Source: Crocinitomicaceae bacterium (GTDB taxonomy: Bacteria; Bacteroidota; Bacteroidia; Flavobacteriales_D; Parvicellaceae). From it: a stretch of 64,000 nucleotides of DNA. Each line of letters begins with the position of its first letter. The stretch's first letter is position 1. The translations under genes were made by a program, and so were the position numbers. Location of the stretch: NCBI GenBank assembly GCA_002723085.1, contig PBNK01000002.1, forward strand, positions 62,001 to 126,000, in the 5' to 3' direction. Shown piece by piece: positions 18,617-27,758 of the stretch. The notes under the pieces were generated by a model. It did not search any database and was not told where the DNA came from. It saw nothing but the letters and a program-made list of their open reading frames with translations.

Positions 18617-20410
18617 TTATTTACCAGCCCTTTTTCTATCAACCTCTTTAAGGAAAATTTTTCTAAGTCTAATTTTTTCAGGTGTTAACTCAACATATTC
18701 ATCTGCTTGAATGTATTCTAAAGCTTCTTCAAGAGAGAAAATAGTTGGAGGAGCAATCTTGATTTTATCGTCTGCTCCAGAAGATCGAACATTAGATTGT
18801 TTCTTTTCTTTTGTAACATTAACAACTAAATCACCGGGTCTTGAGTTTTCACCTATTACCTGCCCACCATAAATTTCTGAATTTGGTTCAATAAAAAACT
18901 TCCCTCTATCTTGTAATTTATTTAACGAGAATGGAATGGCTTTCCCTTTTTCCATAGAGATTAAAGATCCATTTTGTCTTCCTGCTATCTCACCTTTATA
19001 AGGTTGGTAATCTTTAAAACGATGAGAAATAATAGCTTCACCGGCAGTTACTGTAATTAAATAGTTTCTCAGGCCTATAATCCCTCTTGAAGGAATTTCA
19101 AACTCAATAACCGTTCTTTCACCTTTATTTTCCATATTCACCATATTGCCCTTACGGTTAGTCACAGACTCTATAGCTTTACCACTTAAATCGGTGGGTA
19201 AATCAATAGTCAATTCTTCAATTGGTTCACATTTTACACCTTCAATATCCTTAATTATAACTTGAGGTTGACCTACTTGAAGTTCATACCCTTCTCTTCT
19301 CATTGTCTCAATCAAAACTGATAAATGTAAAACCCCTCTTCCAAACACATTAAATGAATCAGCAGAACCAGTTTCTTCGACCTTAAGTGCTAAATTTCTT
19401 TCAAGCTCTTTATCCAACCTATCTTTTATATGTCTAGAAGTAACATATTTTCCTTCCTTTCCAAAAAACGGAGAATCATTAATTGTAAACAACATGCTCA
19501 TTGTTGGTTCATCAATTCTAATAGTAGGCAAAGATTCTGGAGTTTCTGGGTCAGCAACAGTATCTCCAATTTCAAAACCTTCTAAACCAACTAAGGCGCA
19601 TATATCGCCTGGATGAACTACATCGACCTTTGCTTTTCCTAAACCCTCAAAAACATACAATTCTTTTAACCTATGTTTAGATTTAGTTCCATCTCGATTT
19701 ATAAGGGAAAGTTGTTGTCCAGATTTTAAGCCACCCCTTTGAAGTCTACCAATCGCAATTCTTCCAATAAATGAAGAAAAATCTAATGAAGTAATCAATA
19801 ACTGAGTACTACCCTCATTTACTTTTGGAGCTGGAATATGCTCAACAATAGAGTCTAATAATGGAATAATATTATCAGTTGGTTTCGTATGATCTAAACT
19901 CATCCAACCATTTTTAGCTGAACCAAAAACGGTAGGAAAATCCAATTGCTCTTCTGAAGCATCTAAATTAAACATCAAATCAAATACCTTATCTTGAACC
20001 TCATCAGGAGTGCAGTTTTCTTTATCTACTTTATTTATTACAACAATGGGTTTTAATCCCAAACCTAAAGCCTTTTGAAGAACAAATCTTGTTTGAGGCA
20101 TAGGGCCTTCAAAAGCATCAACTAAAAGCAAAACTCCATCAGCCATATTTAACACTCTTTCAACCTCTCCTCCAAAATCAGCGTGACCAGGCGTATCAAT
20201 AATATTAATCTTGTGATTTCTATAATTAACCGAGACATTCTTAGAAAGAATAGTTATTCCTCTTTCTTTTTCAAGATCGTTATTATCAAGTATTAGCTCT
20301 TTTTTTTCAACTCTTTTATCTATAGCTTCACAAGCATAAATCATTTTATCAACCAATGTTGTTTTACCATGATCTACATGGGCAATAATTGCAATGTTTC
20401 GAATATCCAT
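18617..20410 (-). CDS. typA: Translational GTPase TypA/BipA
   Basis: 597 residues. G-domain motifs are complete: AHVDHGKTTL (G1, near 10-19), RGITI (G2), DTPGHADFGGE (G3), NKVD (G4) and the SA box GSAKNG. EF-G-like domains II, III and V and the BipA-specific C-terminal domain (GQVIGENSRPGDLVVNVTK, LTPEKIRLRK) follow. It binds ribosomes and helps 50S assembly and stress or cold growth. Length and order are normal. It is divergent from the SusC gene and has its own likely promoter at 20428-20435. Confidence 0.97.
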   Translation of the reverse strand: MDIRNIAIIAHVDHGKTTLVDKMIYACEAIDKRVEKKELILDNNDLEKERGITILSKNVSVNYRNHKINIIDTPGHADFGGEVERVLNMADGVLLLVDAFEGPMPQTRFVLQKALGLGLKPIVVINKVDKENCTPDEVQDKVFDLMFNLDASEEQLDFPTVFGSAKNGWMSLDHTKPTDNIIPLLDSIVEHIPAPKVNEGSTQLLITSLDFSSFIGRIAIGRLQRGGLKSGQQLSLINRDGTKSKHRLKELYVFEGLGKAKVDVVHPGDICALVGLEGFEIGDTVADPETPESLPTIRIDEPTMSMLFTINDSPFFGKEGKYVTSRHIKDRLDKELERNLALKVEETGSADSFNVFGRGVLHLSVLIETMRREGYELQVGQPQVIIKDIEGVKCEPIEELTIDLPTDLSGKAIESVTNRKGNMVNMENKGERTVIEFEIPSRGIIGLRNYLITVTAGEAIISHRFKDYQPYKGEIAGRQNGSLISMEKGKAIPFSLNKLQDRGKFFIEPNSEIYGGQVIGENSRPGDLVVNVTKEKKQSNVRSSGADDKIKIAPPTIFSLEEALEYIQADEYVELTPEKIRLRKIFLKEVDRKRAGK

Positions 20411-20427
20411 TCTTTATAATTAGTTTG

Positions 20428-20435
20428 CAAAAGTA
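20428..20435 (-). promoter_or_regulatory. Putative -7 promoter element for typA
   Basis: The minus strand reads TACTTTTG, a match to TAnnTTTG, 17 bases upstream of the typA ATG. A TTG lies about 15 bases further up, which is shorter than usual spacing. Confidence 0.45.
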
Positions 20436-20572
20436 AGATTCTTTCAACAACAAATAGGTTTTATTTTTTTTACCTCTATTTTTAATAGGTAAAAATTAAC
20501 AAATTATTATAATTTTCTATACCTTAGTGTTATTGAAACACTATTAATTATTAAACTTTTAATTTTCAATAA

Positions 20573-23500
20573 ATGAAAAAATATTTTTCCTTTCTCTTAT
20601 TATTACTATCTGTTTCATTTTTATCTGCCCAAGAGATAACCATCACAGGAACTATTACTGATAAAGAAGGAAATGAAATGCCTGGTGTAAATGTGGTAAT
20701 TATTGGAAGTTCTTTTGGTGTAATTAGTGATGTAAATGGAGATTATTCAATAACTACAGAAAATAAAGAATCTTTACAATTAGGGTTTTCTTTTATTGGA
20801 TATGAAAAGAAAAAAATTCTTGTTGCTGGAAGAAAAAAAATTAATGTTTCTTTAAAAGAAATAGCTAAAGAGTTAGATCAATATGTTGTTGTAGGGTACG
20901 GGAAAACTACAGTTAAGGAGCTAACCGGTGCAACTTCAAAAGTTAAAGGCGAAAATGTTGAGAAATTAAATATTGCCAGAATGGATCAGGCTTTACAAGG
21001 GCAAGTTTCTGGGGTTGCAATTAACACTAACTCTGGATCACCTGGTGGATCTTCTAGTATACGAATCAGAGGTTTATCAACTTTTGGAGACAATGATCCA
21101 TTAATTTTAGTCGATGGTGTAGTTTACGATTCTGAAGGACTTAATGCTTTAAATCCCTCAGATATTGAGTCAATAAATGTTTTGAAAGATGCCACTGCTG
21201 GAATTTATGGGGTTAGGGCTGCTAATGGTGTAATCATTGTTGAAACAAAAAAAGGGACTAGAAATAGCAAGCCAAAATTTGAAGCGAGCACTTTTTATGG
21301 AGTTCAGCAAACTACAAAAAAACTAAATCTGCTTAGTGCGAGTCAATATGCTGTAATTAAAAATCAAATGCATTTAAATGGAGGAGACCCAAGGCCATTT
21401 CAGAATGAAGCATTAGGGATTGGTACTAATTGGCAGGATACCATTTTTCAAAGTGCTCCAATGGCAAGTTACAACTTAAGCATTAATGGGGGGACTGAAA
21501 ATTCAAGCTATTCTATTGGTGGTTCTTATTATTCTCAAGATGGAATTATTGGAGGTTCAAAAGCAAATTTTGATCGTTATAATGGACGTGTTAATGTATC
21601 TACTGACTTATCAAAAAAATTAAAATTAAGCAGTGTATTTCTATTTACAAATGAGAGTCGTAGTGCATTGCCAGAAAATGGAATTGGATCGGTATTATAC
21701 AATACTATAAATGCTTTTCCTACCGACCCTGTAATTGAAAACGGACACTACAGTTATTTAGAAGAAGTTAGCGATATCATTAACCCTGTTGCTCAAATTA
21801 TCAATACTCACAATCAAGCTCTCGTAAAAAAGCTTGTAGGTAAACAAGAGTTTGAATATAAATTCAATAAAGATTTCACCTTTACAAATAGATTTAGCTA
21901 CAACTACGCTTTGGTAGATAATAAATCATTTAGTCCTTTGGCTTGGTATGGTCCTGGCAAATATGCTAATAATGCTGCAAACGAAAACCTAGATCCAGTA
22001 TTAGTTGAAATTGCTGATTCAGTTTTTATTGAAAGGGGTGCAAGCGTCTTTGAACAAAGAGCCACTTATTTAGATTTAAATTACGAAGGGTTTATAAATT
22101 ATAATCACACTTTTAACGAAAATCACAATGTTAGGGCAACCTTGGGAACTTCAATATTTAAAAGAAGAGGTGAAGTATTGAATGGAACAGCTTATAATAT
22201 TCCAAACAATTCTATAGATTTTGCTGACATTTCAGCAAATTTAGCTCCGGGAGGATTTTTAAATAATGTTGGTTCTTATGAGTTTGAAGAAAGACTACTC
22301 TCCACTTTTTTAAGAGCTGAATATGGATTTAAGTATAAGTACCTTATTTCTGCTATTTTGAGACGTGATGGCTCTACAAAATTCGGAGCAAATAACCGTT
22401 ATGGATTTTTCCCAACTATTTCGGGAGGATGGATAATCTCTGATGAAGATTTTTACAATTCCAAATCAATAAGCTTTTTAAAGTTAAGAACAAGCTATGG
22501 AATTTCTGGAAATGATCAAATTGATAATTTTGCATACAGAGCATTACTTAATGGCGAAGGTGTTTATGTTTTTAATGATATCATAACATCTGGTGTTGCA
22601 TTAGGAAGAGCTGCTAATCCAGACTTAAAATGGGAAACTACTCGTCAGCTTAATATTGGTTTAGACATGGAAGTATTTAGTTCTTTTGACGTTACGCTAA
22701 ATTACTTTATTAAAAACACCTATAACCTGTTGTTTCAGCCTGATGTTTCTGGTGTTTTAGGTTCTTACGGCCCAGGAGGTTACCCTCCAATAATTAATGC
22801 TGGAGATGTCTCTAATAAAGGTTTAGAACTCGAAATAAATTACCAATCTGACCAAAAAAGAGAATTTAAATATAACGTAAGTGCAAATCTTGCCTCAATA
22901 AAAAATAAGGTTTTAAAAGTGCCTGAAGGCGTTGATTTTATCCCTGGAGCATCCTTTGGGGTTGGTGGAAATGTAGCAACTAGATTTGAAGAAGGGTTTG
23001 CAATTGGATACTTTCATGGCTACGAAACTAATGGGATTTTTCAAAATCAAGAACAAATTGACAATTCACCAGTATATCAAGAAGGTGCACAACCTGGAGA
23101 TTTAATATTTGTTGATCAAAATCAAGATGGAATAATTAGTTTTAATGACAATAATGACAAAACTAATATTGGTTCTCCAATTCCAAAATTAAATCTCGGA
23201 TTTGCATTGTCTTTAAATTATAAAGGATTTGATTTATCTACAAACTTATATGCTGCAACAGGGCAACAAATCATTAGAAATTTTGAACGTCAACAACCAT
23301 ATGCAAATCAATTAAGTTACGTGTGGAACAGATGGACTGGTGAAAATACTAGTAATGAACACCCTAGAGTTACTACTGGTTCAACTAGAAATACTGTTTT
23401 TTCTGATTATTATGTTGAAGATGGTTCCTTTCTTCGTTTTAGAAATATTCAGTTAGGTTACACACTTCCCAAAAAGCTTACACAAAAGTTCAAAACTGAG

Positions 23501-23665
23501 TCCGTTCGTTTTTATGTTTCTGCAAATAATTTATTCACACTAACAAATTATCAAGGCTACGATCCCGACATTGGAGCTTCTGCAGGAACACTATCAGCAG
23601 GAGTGGACTACGGATTCTATCCTCAAGCAAAAACAATTATGGGTGGGCTAATGATTAAATTTTAA
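20573..23665 (+). CDS. susC: SusC-like TonB-linked outer-membrane transporter (glucan locus)
   Basis: 1030 residues. It has a signal peptide (1-19, FLSAQ), a CarboxypepD_reg-like domain (22-100; MPGVNVVIIGSSFG, DVNGDYSI, FIGYEKK), a TonB-box-like VVVGYG, then the SusC/RagA plug with the family signature LKDATAGIYGVRAANGVIIV at about 200-220 and RIRGLSTFGDNDPLILVDG before it. A long barrel ends in PQAKTIMGGLMIKF. SusC forms the outer-membrane pore of a SusCD importer for oligosaccharides. The SusD gene starts immediately at the next base after this stop. The downstream GH16 and GH3 enzymes suggest beta-1,3-glucan (laminarin) oligosaccharides as substrate (inference). Confidence 0.96.
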   Translation: MKKYFSFLLLLLSVSFLSAQEITITGTITDKEGNEMPGVNVVIIGSSFGVISDVNGDYSITTENKESLQLGFSFIGYEKKKILVAGRKKINVSLKEIAKELDQYVVVGYGKTTVKELTGATSKVKGENVEKLNIARMDQALQGQVSGVAINTNSGSPGGSSSIRIRGLSTFGDNDPLILVDGVVYDSEGLNALNPSDIESINVLKDATAGIYGVRAANGVIIVETKKGTRNSKPKFEASTFYGVQQTTKKLNLLSASQYAVIKNQMHLNGGDPRPFQNEALGIGTNWQDTIFQSAPMASYNLSINGGTENSSYSIGGSYYSQDGIIGGSKANFDRYNGRVNVSTDLSKKLKLSSVFLFTNESRSALPENGIGSVLYNTINAFPTDPVIENGHYSYLEEVSDIINPVAQIINTHNQALVKKLVGKQEFEYKFNKDFTFTNRFSYNYALVDNKSFSPLAWYGPGKYANNAANENLDPVLVEIADSVFIERGASVFEQRATYLDLNYEGFINYNHTFNENHNVRATLGTSIFKRRGEVLNGTAYNIPNNSIDFADISANLAPGGFLNNVGSYEFEERLLSTFLRAEYGFKYKYLISAILRRDGSTKFGANNRYGFFPTISGGWIISDEDFYNSKSISFLKLRTSYGISGNDQIDNFAYRALLNGEGVYVFNDIITSGVALGRAANPDLKWETTRQLNIGLDMEVFSSFDVTLNYFIKNTYNLLFQPDVSGVLGSYGPGGYPPIINAGDVSNKGLELEINYQSDQKREFKYNVSANLASIKNKVLKVPEGVDFIPGASFGVGGNVATRFEEGFAIGYFHGYETNGIFQNQEQIDNSPVYQEGAQPGDLIFVDQNQDGIISFNDNNDKTNIGSPIPKLNLGFALSLNYKGFDLSTNLYAATGQQIIRNFERQQPYANQLSYVWNRWTGENTSNEHPRVTTGSTRNTVFSDYYVEDGSFLRFRNIQLGYTLPKKLTQKFKTESVRFYVSANNLFTLTNYQGYDPDIGASAGTLSAGVDYGFYPQAKTIMGGLMIKF

Positions 23666-25138
23666 ATGATGAAAAGAAATAAATTATCAACTATAGTAAT
23701 TGCATTTGTTTGCGTTTTTTTAGTCCTTTCTGGCTGTAAAAAGTTTTTAGATATTGACCCTCCATACACTCAAGATGCTGAAAACTTTTTTACTAATAAA
23801 AGTGATTACGAAAGAGCTTTAATTGGAGCATATGATCTATTACAAGGCACCTTTATGTCTGTATGGATAAGCGAAATCGCTTCTGACAACACCATTGCTG
23901 GTGGCGAAAGTTATTCTGATACTGAAGGGCTACATCAAATTGATTCAATGTCTCATGGCGCTGTAAATAATGAACTAAGAAATATATTTCGTTGGAATTA
24001 TGCTGGAGTTACCAGATGTAATTTTATAATGGAAAATAAAAATAAAATAGACTTTGAGGGGAAAGAAATTATTCTTGGAGAAACAAGATTTCTTAGAGCA
24101 TACTATTATTTTGAATTGGTTAAATTTTTTGGTGATGTTCCTTTAGTTATTGATGAACGTCTTGGAGTTGACCAGGTCACAGAACTTCCAAGATCATCTA
24201 AGGAATTGGTTTATGGTCAAATAGAAGAAGATTTACAATATGCAGCATCTGTTTTAAATATAAATTCAACTGTGAAAGGAAAAGCAACCAAAGGAGCTGC
24301 TCAATCTCTTCTTGGAAAAGTATATTTATACCAAGAAAAGTGGGCCGAAGCTGCTAGTGTATTTGAAGAAGTAATTTCATCTGGTAAATATGGTTTATTT
24401 AATGACTATTCTACTCTTTTCTTAGTTGATAATGAGGGATGTAATGAAACCATTTTTGATGTTGAATACTCAGGGCTTGAAGGTGGTGGGTATGGGTGCC
24501 TAATTTGCCTTGAAGGAAATGCTGGTCCTGGATTTCAAGGAATAAGACAATATAACGGGCCTGTTTATGGAGACGGGAACAGTTATAATTTGCCAACTCA
24601 AAATTTGTATGATGCATTTGACCCTAATGACATTAGAAGAGATGCGACTTGCCTAGATATAGATGCATTTATTGCTGCTCAACCAAATTCTTCCTCAATT
24701 ACATACGCAATTGGAGGTGGTGGTCATACTGGCTATTACAACAACAAATACATCAAAAGATTAGCTGAAATGGGATTACCAGATAATGATTTAACTAGCC
24801 CAGTAAATTACAGAGCCATAAGATATGCTGATGTTCTCTTAATGGCTGCTGAAGCATATTTTGAAGAAGGGAACATTCCATTGGCTGCTCAATATGTTAA
24901 TGAGGTAAGAGCAAGAGTGAATATGCCAGCAATAAATGGAATAACAATAAACGATATATACAACGAAAGAAGATTAGAATTATCTTGTGAGGGTCATAGA
25001 TTTTTTGATTTAGTAAGGACCGGTCAAGCTGAATCATCTATCGTTGGGTTTACTGCTAATAAAAACGAACTATTCCCCATACCATTAGTTGAAATTGATT
25101 TGGCTGGAGGAAATTGGAATCAAAATATAGGTTACTAA
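23666..25138 (+). CDS. susD: SusD/RagB-family nutrient-binding lipoprotein
   Basis: 490 residues. A lipoprotein signal with lipobox LSGC near residue 24 is followed by KKFLDIDPPYT, the standard SusD start. The SusD TPR-like helices (FLRAYYYFELVKFFGDVPLV, GAAQSLLGKVYLYQEKW) and the C-terminal family motif YNERRLELSCEGHRFFDLVRTGQ are present. It ends with FPIPLVEIDLA-type sequence and NQNIGY. It is the lid and binding partner of the SusC protein encoded with zero spacing upstream. It binds glycan at the cell surface. Confidence 0.96.
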   Translation: MMKRNKLSTIVIAFVCVFLVLSGCKKFLDIDPPYTQDAENFFTNKSDYERALIGAYDLLQGTFMSVWISEIASDNTIAGGESYSDTEGLHQIDSMSHGAVNNELRNIFRWNYAGVTRCNFIMENKNKIDFEGKEIILGETRFLRAYYYFELVKFFGDVPLVIDERLGVDQVTELPRSSKELVYGQIEEDLQYAASVLNINSTVKGKATKGAAQSLLGKVYLYQEKWAEAASVFEEVISSGKYGLFNDYSTLFLVDNEGCNETIFDVEYSGLEGGGYGCLICLEGNAGPGFQGIRQYNGPVYGDGNSYNLPTQNLYDAFDPNDIRRDATCLDIDAFIAAQPNSSSITYAIGGGGHTGYYNNKYIKRLAEMGLPDNDLTSPVNYRAIRYADVLLMAAEAYFEEGNIPLAAQYVNEVRARVNMPAINGITINDIYNERRLELSCEGHRFFDLVRTGQAESSIVGFTANKNELFPIPLVEIDLAGGNWNQNIGY

Positions 25139-25154
25139 TCATAAATTAATAAAA

Positions 25155-26567
25155 ATGAAAAATTACATCAAATTTCTATTTCTAATTACAATTATTTTTT
25201 CTATCGTAAGTTGCGGTAAAAAAGGCTGTACAGATCCTAATGCAACTAATTATGATCCTGATGCAACAAAAGATGATGGTTCTTGTGAACTTGTTTCTAT
25301 ACCAACTGCTGCAGACGCTGCTTTTACTTATTCTCCATCTGCTGCTAATACAAATATTATTGAATTTACAGCTTCAAATCCAGACATGACCGCATATTGG
25401 GATTTTGGAAATGGGACTACCGGAACTGGTACATCTGTTTCTTCAACCTACCCTAATGCTGGAACATATACCGTTGAATTAATTGTATCAAATAGTGCTG
25501 GGAGTGCTAGCAGCACACAAAATATTGTAATTGATCAAACTGATCCTAGTTTATTAAACAACCCTATATATACCTTCTTAACTGGGGGTGTAAATGGTCC
25601 AGGGTCAAAAACGTGGGTAATAGACTCCGCTTCAGCAACTCATTTTGGAGTTGGCCCTGACCCAATTGGAGCTGCGGGAGATTTTCCTGAATGGTGGGCT
25701 GCTCAAGCAAATGACAAACCTGGTTGTGGATTATATAATGATCGATATGTATTTCATTTAAATAATTTTCAATTTGACATGATTGTAAATGGAGATGTTT
25801 ATGTAAATAATGAGTTAGCTGCAGATTTCCCGGGTTCTTATGAAAACTTGACAGATTATACAGCGCCATACACAGACCAAATGAATGAAACTTGGACCTT
25901 AACTGAAAATACTGATACAACATTAAGTGTTTCTGGAGATTCGTTTATTGGTTTTTGGACAGGAGTTCGAGATTACAGAATAATTAATGTTTCAGATACG
26001 TCATTATGGTTACAATATACACATCATTCTGGTGGCCTAATGTGGTATTTAAGATTAATCCCTGAGGGCTTTGTAAGTTCTGGTGGAACTGGTGGTGGTG
26101 GCGGACCAAGCACCCCAAATGTTCCAGACACAGTTAGAGTTAAACTAGAAAACTCCTCAGACCCTAATCAATTTGAAGAATTAGATGCTACAGTTACTGT
26201 ATTTAATGGGTGGGAAGAGATATCAGTTGATTTTGCTGGTGCAAGTTCAAACACATACGATAGAATTGTTTTATTTCCCGGATGGAACACAACTGACTCT
26301 GCAACATTTTACATGGATGATATAAAACATGGAAATACAATTTTGAAAGATTTTGAAACAGGGTCAGATTCGTCTTGGACAGTTTTTGGGAATAGCTCTT
26401 ACAACATAATAACGAACCCTGATGCATCAGGAATAAACACAAGTTCATATGTTTTAGAAACTAAACATGGAAATGAAACATGGGCCGGATTATTCTTTGA
26501 TTTATCAGCTCCTCTAAATTTAAGTTCTGAAACTACAATAAGCTTAAAAGTTTGGACCCCTCAATAA
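25155..26567 (+). CDS. PKD-domain surface lipoprotein, probable glycan-binding protein of the locus
   Basis: 470 residues. A lipoprotein signal (FSIVSC, Cys near 20) is followed directly by a short Cys module (GCTDPNATNYDPDATKDDGSC). One PKD domain lies at about 55-125 (AYWDFGNGTTGTGTS, YPNAGTYTVELIVSN). A middle beta-rich domain of about 180 residues with many Trp (PEWWAAQ, WTLTENTD, GLMWYLRLIPEGF) and a Gly-rich linker (GGTGGGGGP) come next. The C-terminal part resembles a carbohydrate-binding jelly-roll (VDFAGASSNTYDRIVLFPGW). No catalytic motif was seen. Position between SusD and GH16 is the usual place of a surface glycan-binding protein in laminarin loci; binding is inferred, not shown. 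Confidence 0.85.
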   Translation: MKNYIKFLFLITIIFSIVSCGKKGCTDPNATNYDPDATKDDGSCELVSIPTAADAAFTYSPSAANTNIIEFTASNPDMTAYWDFGNGTTGTGTSVSSTYPNAGTYTVELIVSNSAGSASSTQNIVIDQTDPSLLNNPIYTFLTGGVNGPGSKTWVIDSASATHFGVGPDPIGAAGDFPEWWAAQANDKPGCGLYNDRYVFHLNNFQFDMIVNGDVYVNNELAADFPGSYENLTDYTAPYTDQMNETWTLTENTDTTLSVSGDSFIGFWTGVRDYRIINVSDTSLWLQYTHHSGGLMWYLRLIPEGFVSSGGTGGGGGPSTPNVPDTVRVKLENSSDPNQFEELDATVTVFNGWEEISVDFAGASSNTYDRIVLFPGWNTTDSATFYMDDIKHGNTILKDFETGSDSSWTVFGNSSYNIITNPDASGINTSSYVLETKHGNETWAGLFFDLSAPLNLSSETTISLKVWTPQ

Positions 26568-26572
26568 AAAAA

Positions 26573-27745
26573 ATGAATCGATATATATTTATTTTCCTTT
26601 TTTTATGCTCATCATTTGTTGTTTCAAATTGTGGGAAGAAAGGATGCACAGATCCTCTTGCTTCAAATTATGATTCACAAGCTGAAAGAGATGATAATTC
26701 ATGTGAATACAACAATGTAGTTCTCCCTAAAAATTTATTAACTAGTGTTTCAATAAACGAAGGGTTAGTTGAAATTACGGCTACTGCACAGGGTGCTAAT
26801 TTTTTTACTTTCACTTTTTATGAGGGTCAGAGTTATGAAGTGGTTCAATCATCTGATGGGGAGGCTAATTACACCTTCTCTACAAGTGGAACTTATCAAA
26901 TAACCACTAAAGCACATAGTACCTATAATGATTTTATTTCTACTACTGAATCTGTAACAATAGTAATTAATGTTAGCGGTGGAAACTCAGGTAACGGAAT
27001 ACCAGGTTCTGGATATTCTACACCTTTAAGCTATCCCAACTACACTTTGGTTTGGAGCGATGAATTTAATGGCTCATCTCTTTCAAGTGATTGGGGATAT
27101 GATATCGGTACTGGAAGTTGGGGATGGGGAAATAATGAATTAGAGTATTATCGCACAGAAAATGCCGTTGTTGACAGTGGTGTTTTAACAATAACCGCCA
27201 AACAAGAAAATTTTGGAGGACAAGCCTACACATCGTCACGAATAAAAACACAAGGGTTGCAATCGTTTCAATATGGGAGAATAGATATAAGAGCAGCCTT
27301 ACCATATGGTCAAGGCATTTGGCCTGCTTTATGGATGCTAGGAGACAATTTCACCAGTGCAGGATGGCCCAATTGCGGAGAAATTGACATTATGGAATTA
27401 ATTGGTGGAGGGGCATACAACAACCGTACGGTATATGGAACAATTCATTGGGATGACAATGGAAATTATGCTTCTTATGGAGGTAATAATTCTCTAAGTT
27501 CAGGAATTTTCGCTGAAGAATTTCATGTTTTTTCAATTATATGGGATAATAATTCCATAAAATGGCTTAGAGACGACATTCAATACCATGAAGCTGATAT
27601 AACCCCTGCTGAGCTAAGCGAGTTCCATCAAAATTTCTTCCTTATTTTTAATGTCGCGGTTGGAGGAAATTGGCCTGGTAGTCCTGATGCTACTACAATT
27701 TTTCCACAAAAAATGTATGTTGACTATGTTCGCGTTTTTCAATAA
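26573..27745 (+). CDS. GH16 family beta-glucanase lipoprotein (laminarinase-like)
   Basis: 390 residues from the ATG at 26573; a TTG 21 bases earlier overlaps the preceding gene and would spoil the signal peptide. A lipobox (VVSNC, near 20) is followed by the same Cys module as the preceding lipoprotein (GCTDPLASNYDSQAERDDNSC), a small beta-sandwich linker (about 45-135) and a GH16 domain (about 150-390). The catalytic motif is EIDIME at 270-275 (nucleophile E270, assisting D272, acid/base E275), with WPALWMLG before it and a late NVAVGGNWPG. GH16 enzymes with this ExDxxE pattern cleave beta-1,3 or mixed beta-1,3/1,4-glucans. Anchored outside the cell, it would cut polysaccharide for SusCD uptake. 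Confidence 0.95.
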   Translation: MNRYIFIFLFLCSSFVVSNCGKKGCTDPLASNYDSQAERDDNSCEYNNVVLPKNLLTSVSINEGLVEITATAQGANFFTFTFYEGQSYEVVQSSDGEANYTFSTSGTYQITTKAHSTYNDFISTTESVTIVINVSGGNSGNGIPGSGYSTPLSYPNYTLVWSDEFNGSSLSSDWGYDIGTGSWGWGNNELEYYRTENAVVDSGVLTITAKQENFGGQAYTSSRIKTQGLQSFQYGRIDIRAALPYGQGIWPALWMLGDNFTSAGWPNCGEIDIMELIGGGAYNNRTVYGTIHWDDNGNYASYGGNNSLSSGIFAEEFHVFSIIWDNNSIKWLRDDIQYHEADITPAELSEFHQNFFLIFNVAVGGNWPGSPDATTIFPQKMYVDYVRVFQ

Positions 27746-27758
27746 ATTAAATTATGAT

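Noticed and set aside
27651-27758. In-frame extension of the GH3 gene upstream of 27759
   Set aside because: It lies inside the GH16 gene and would hide a clear lipoprotein signal peptide that begins at 27759.
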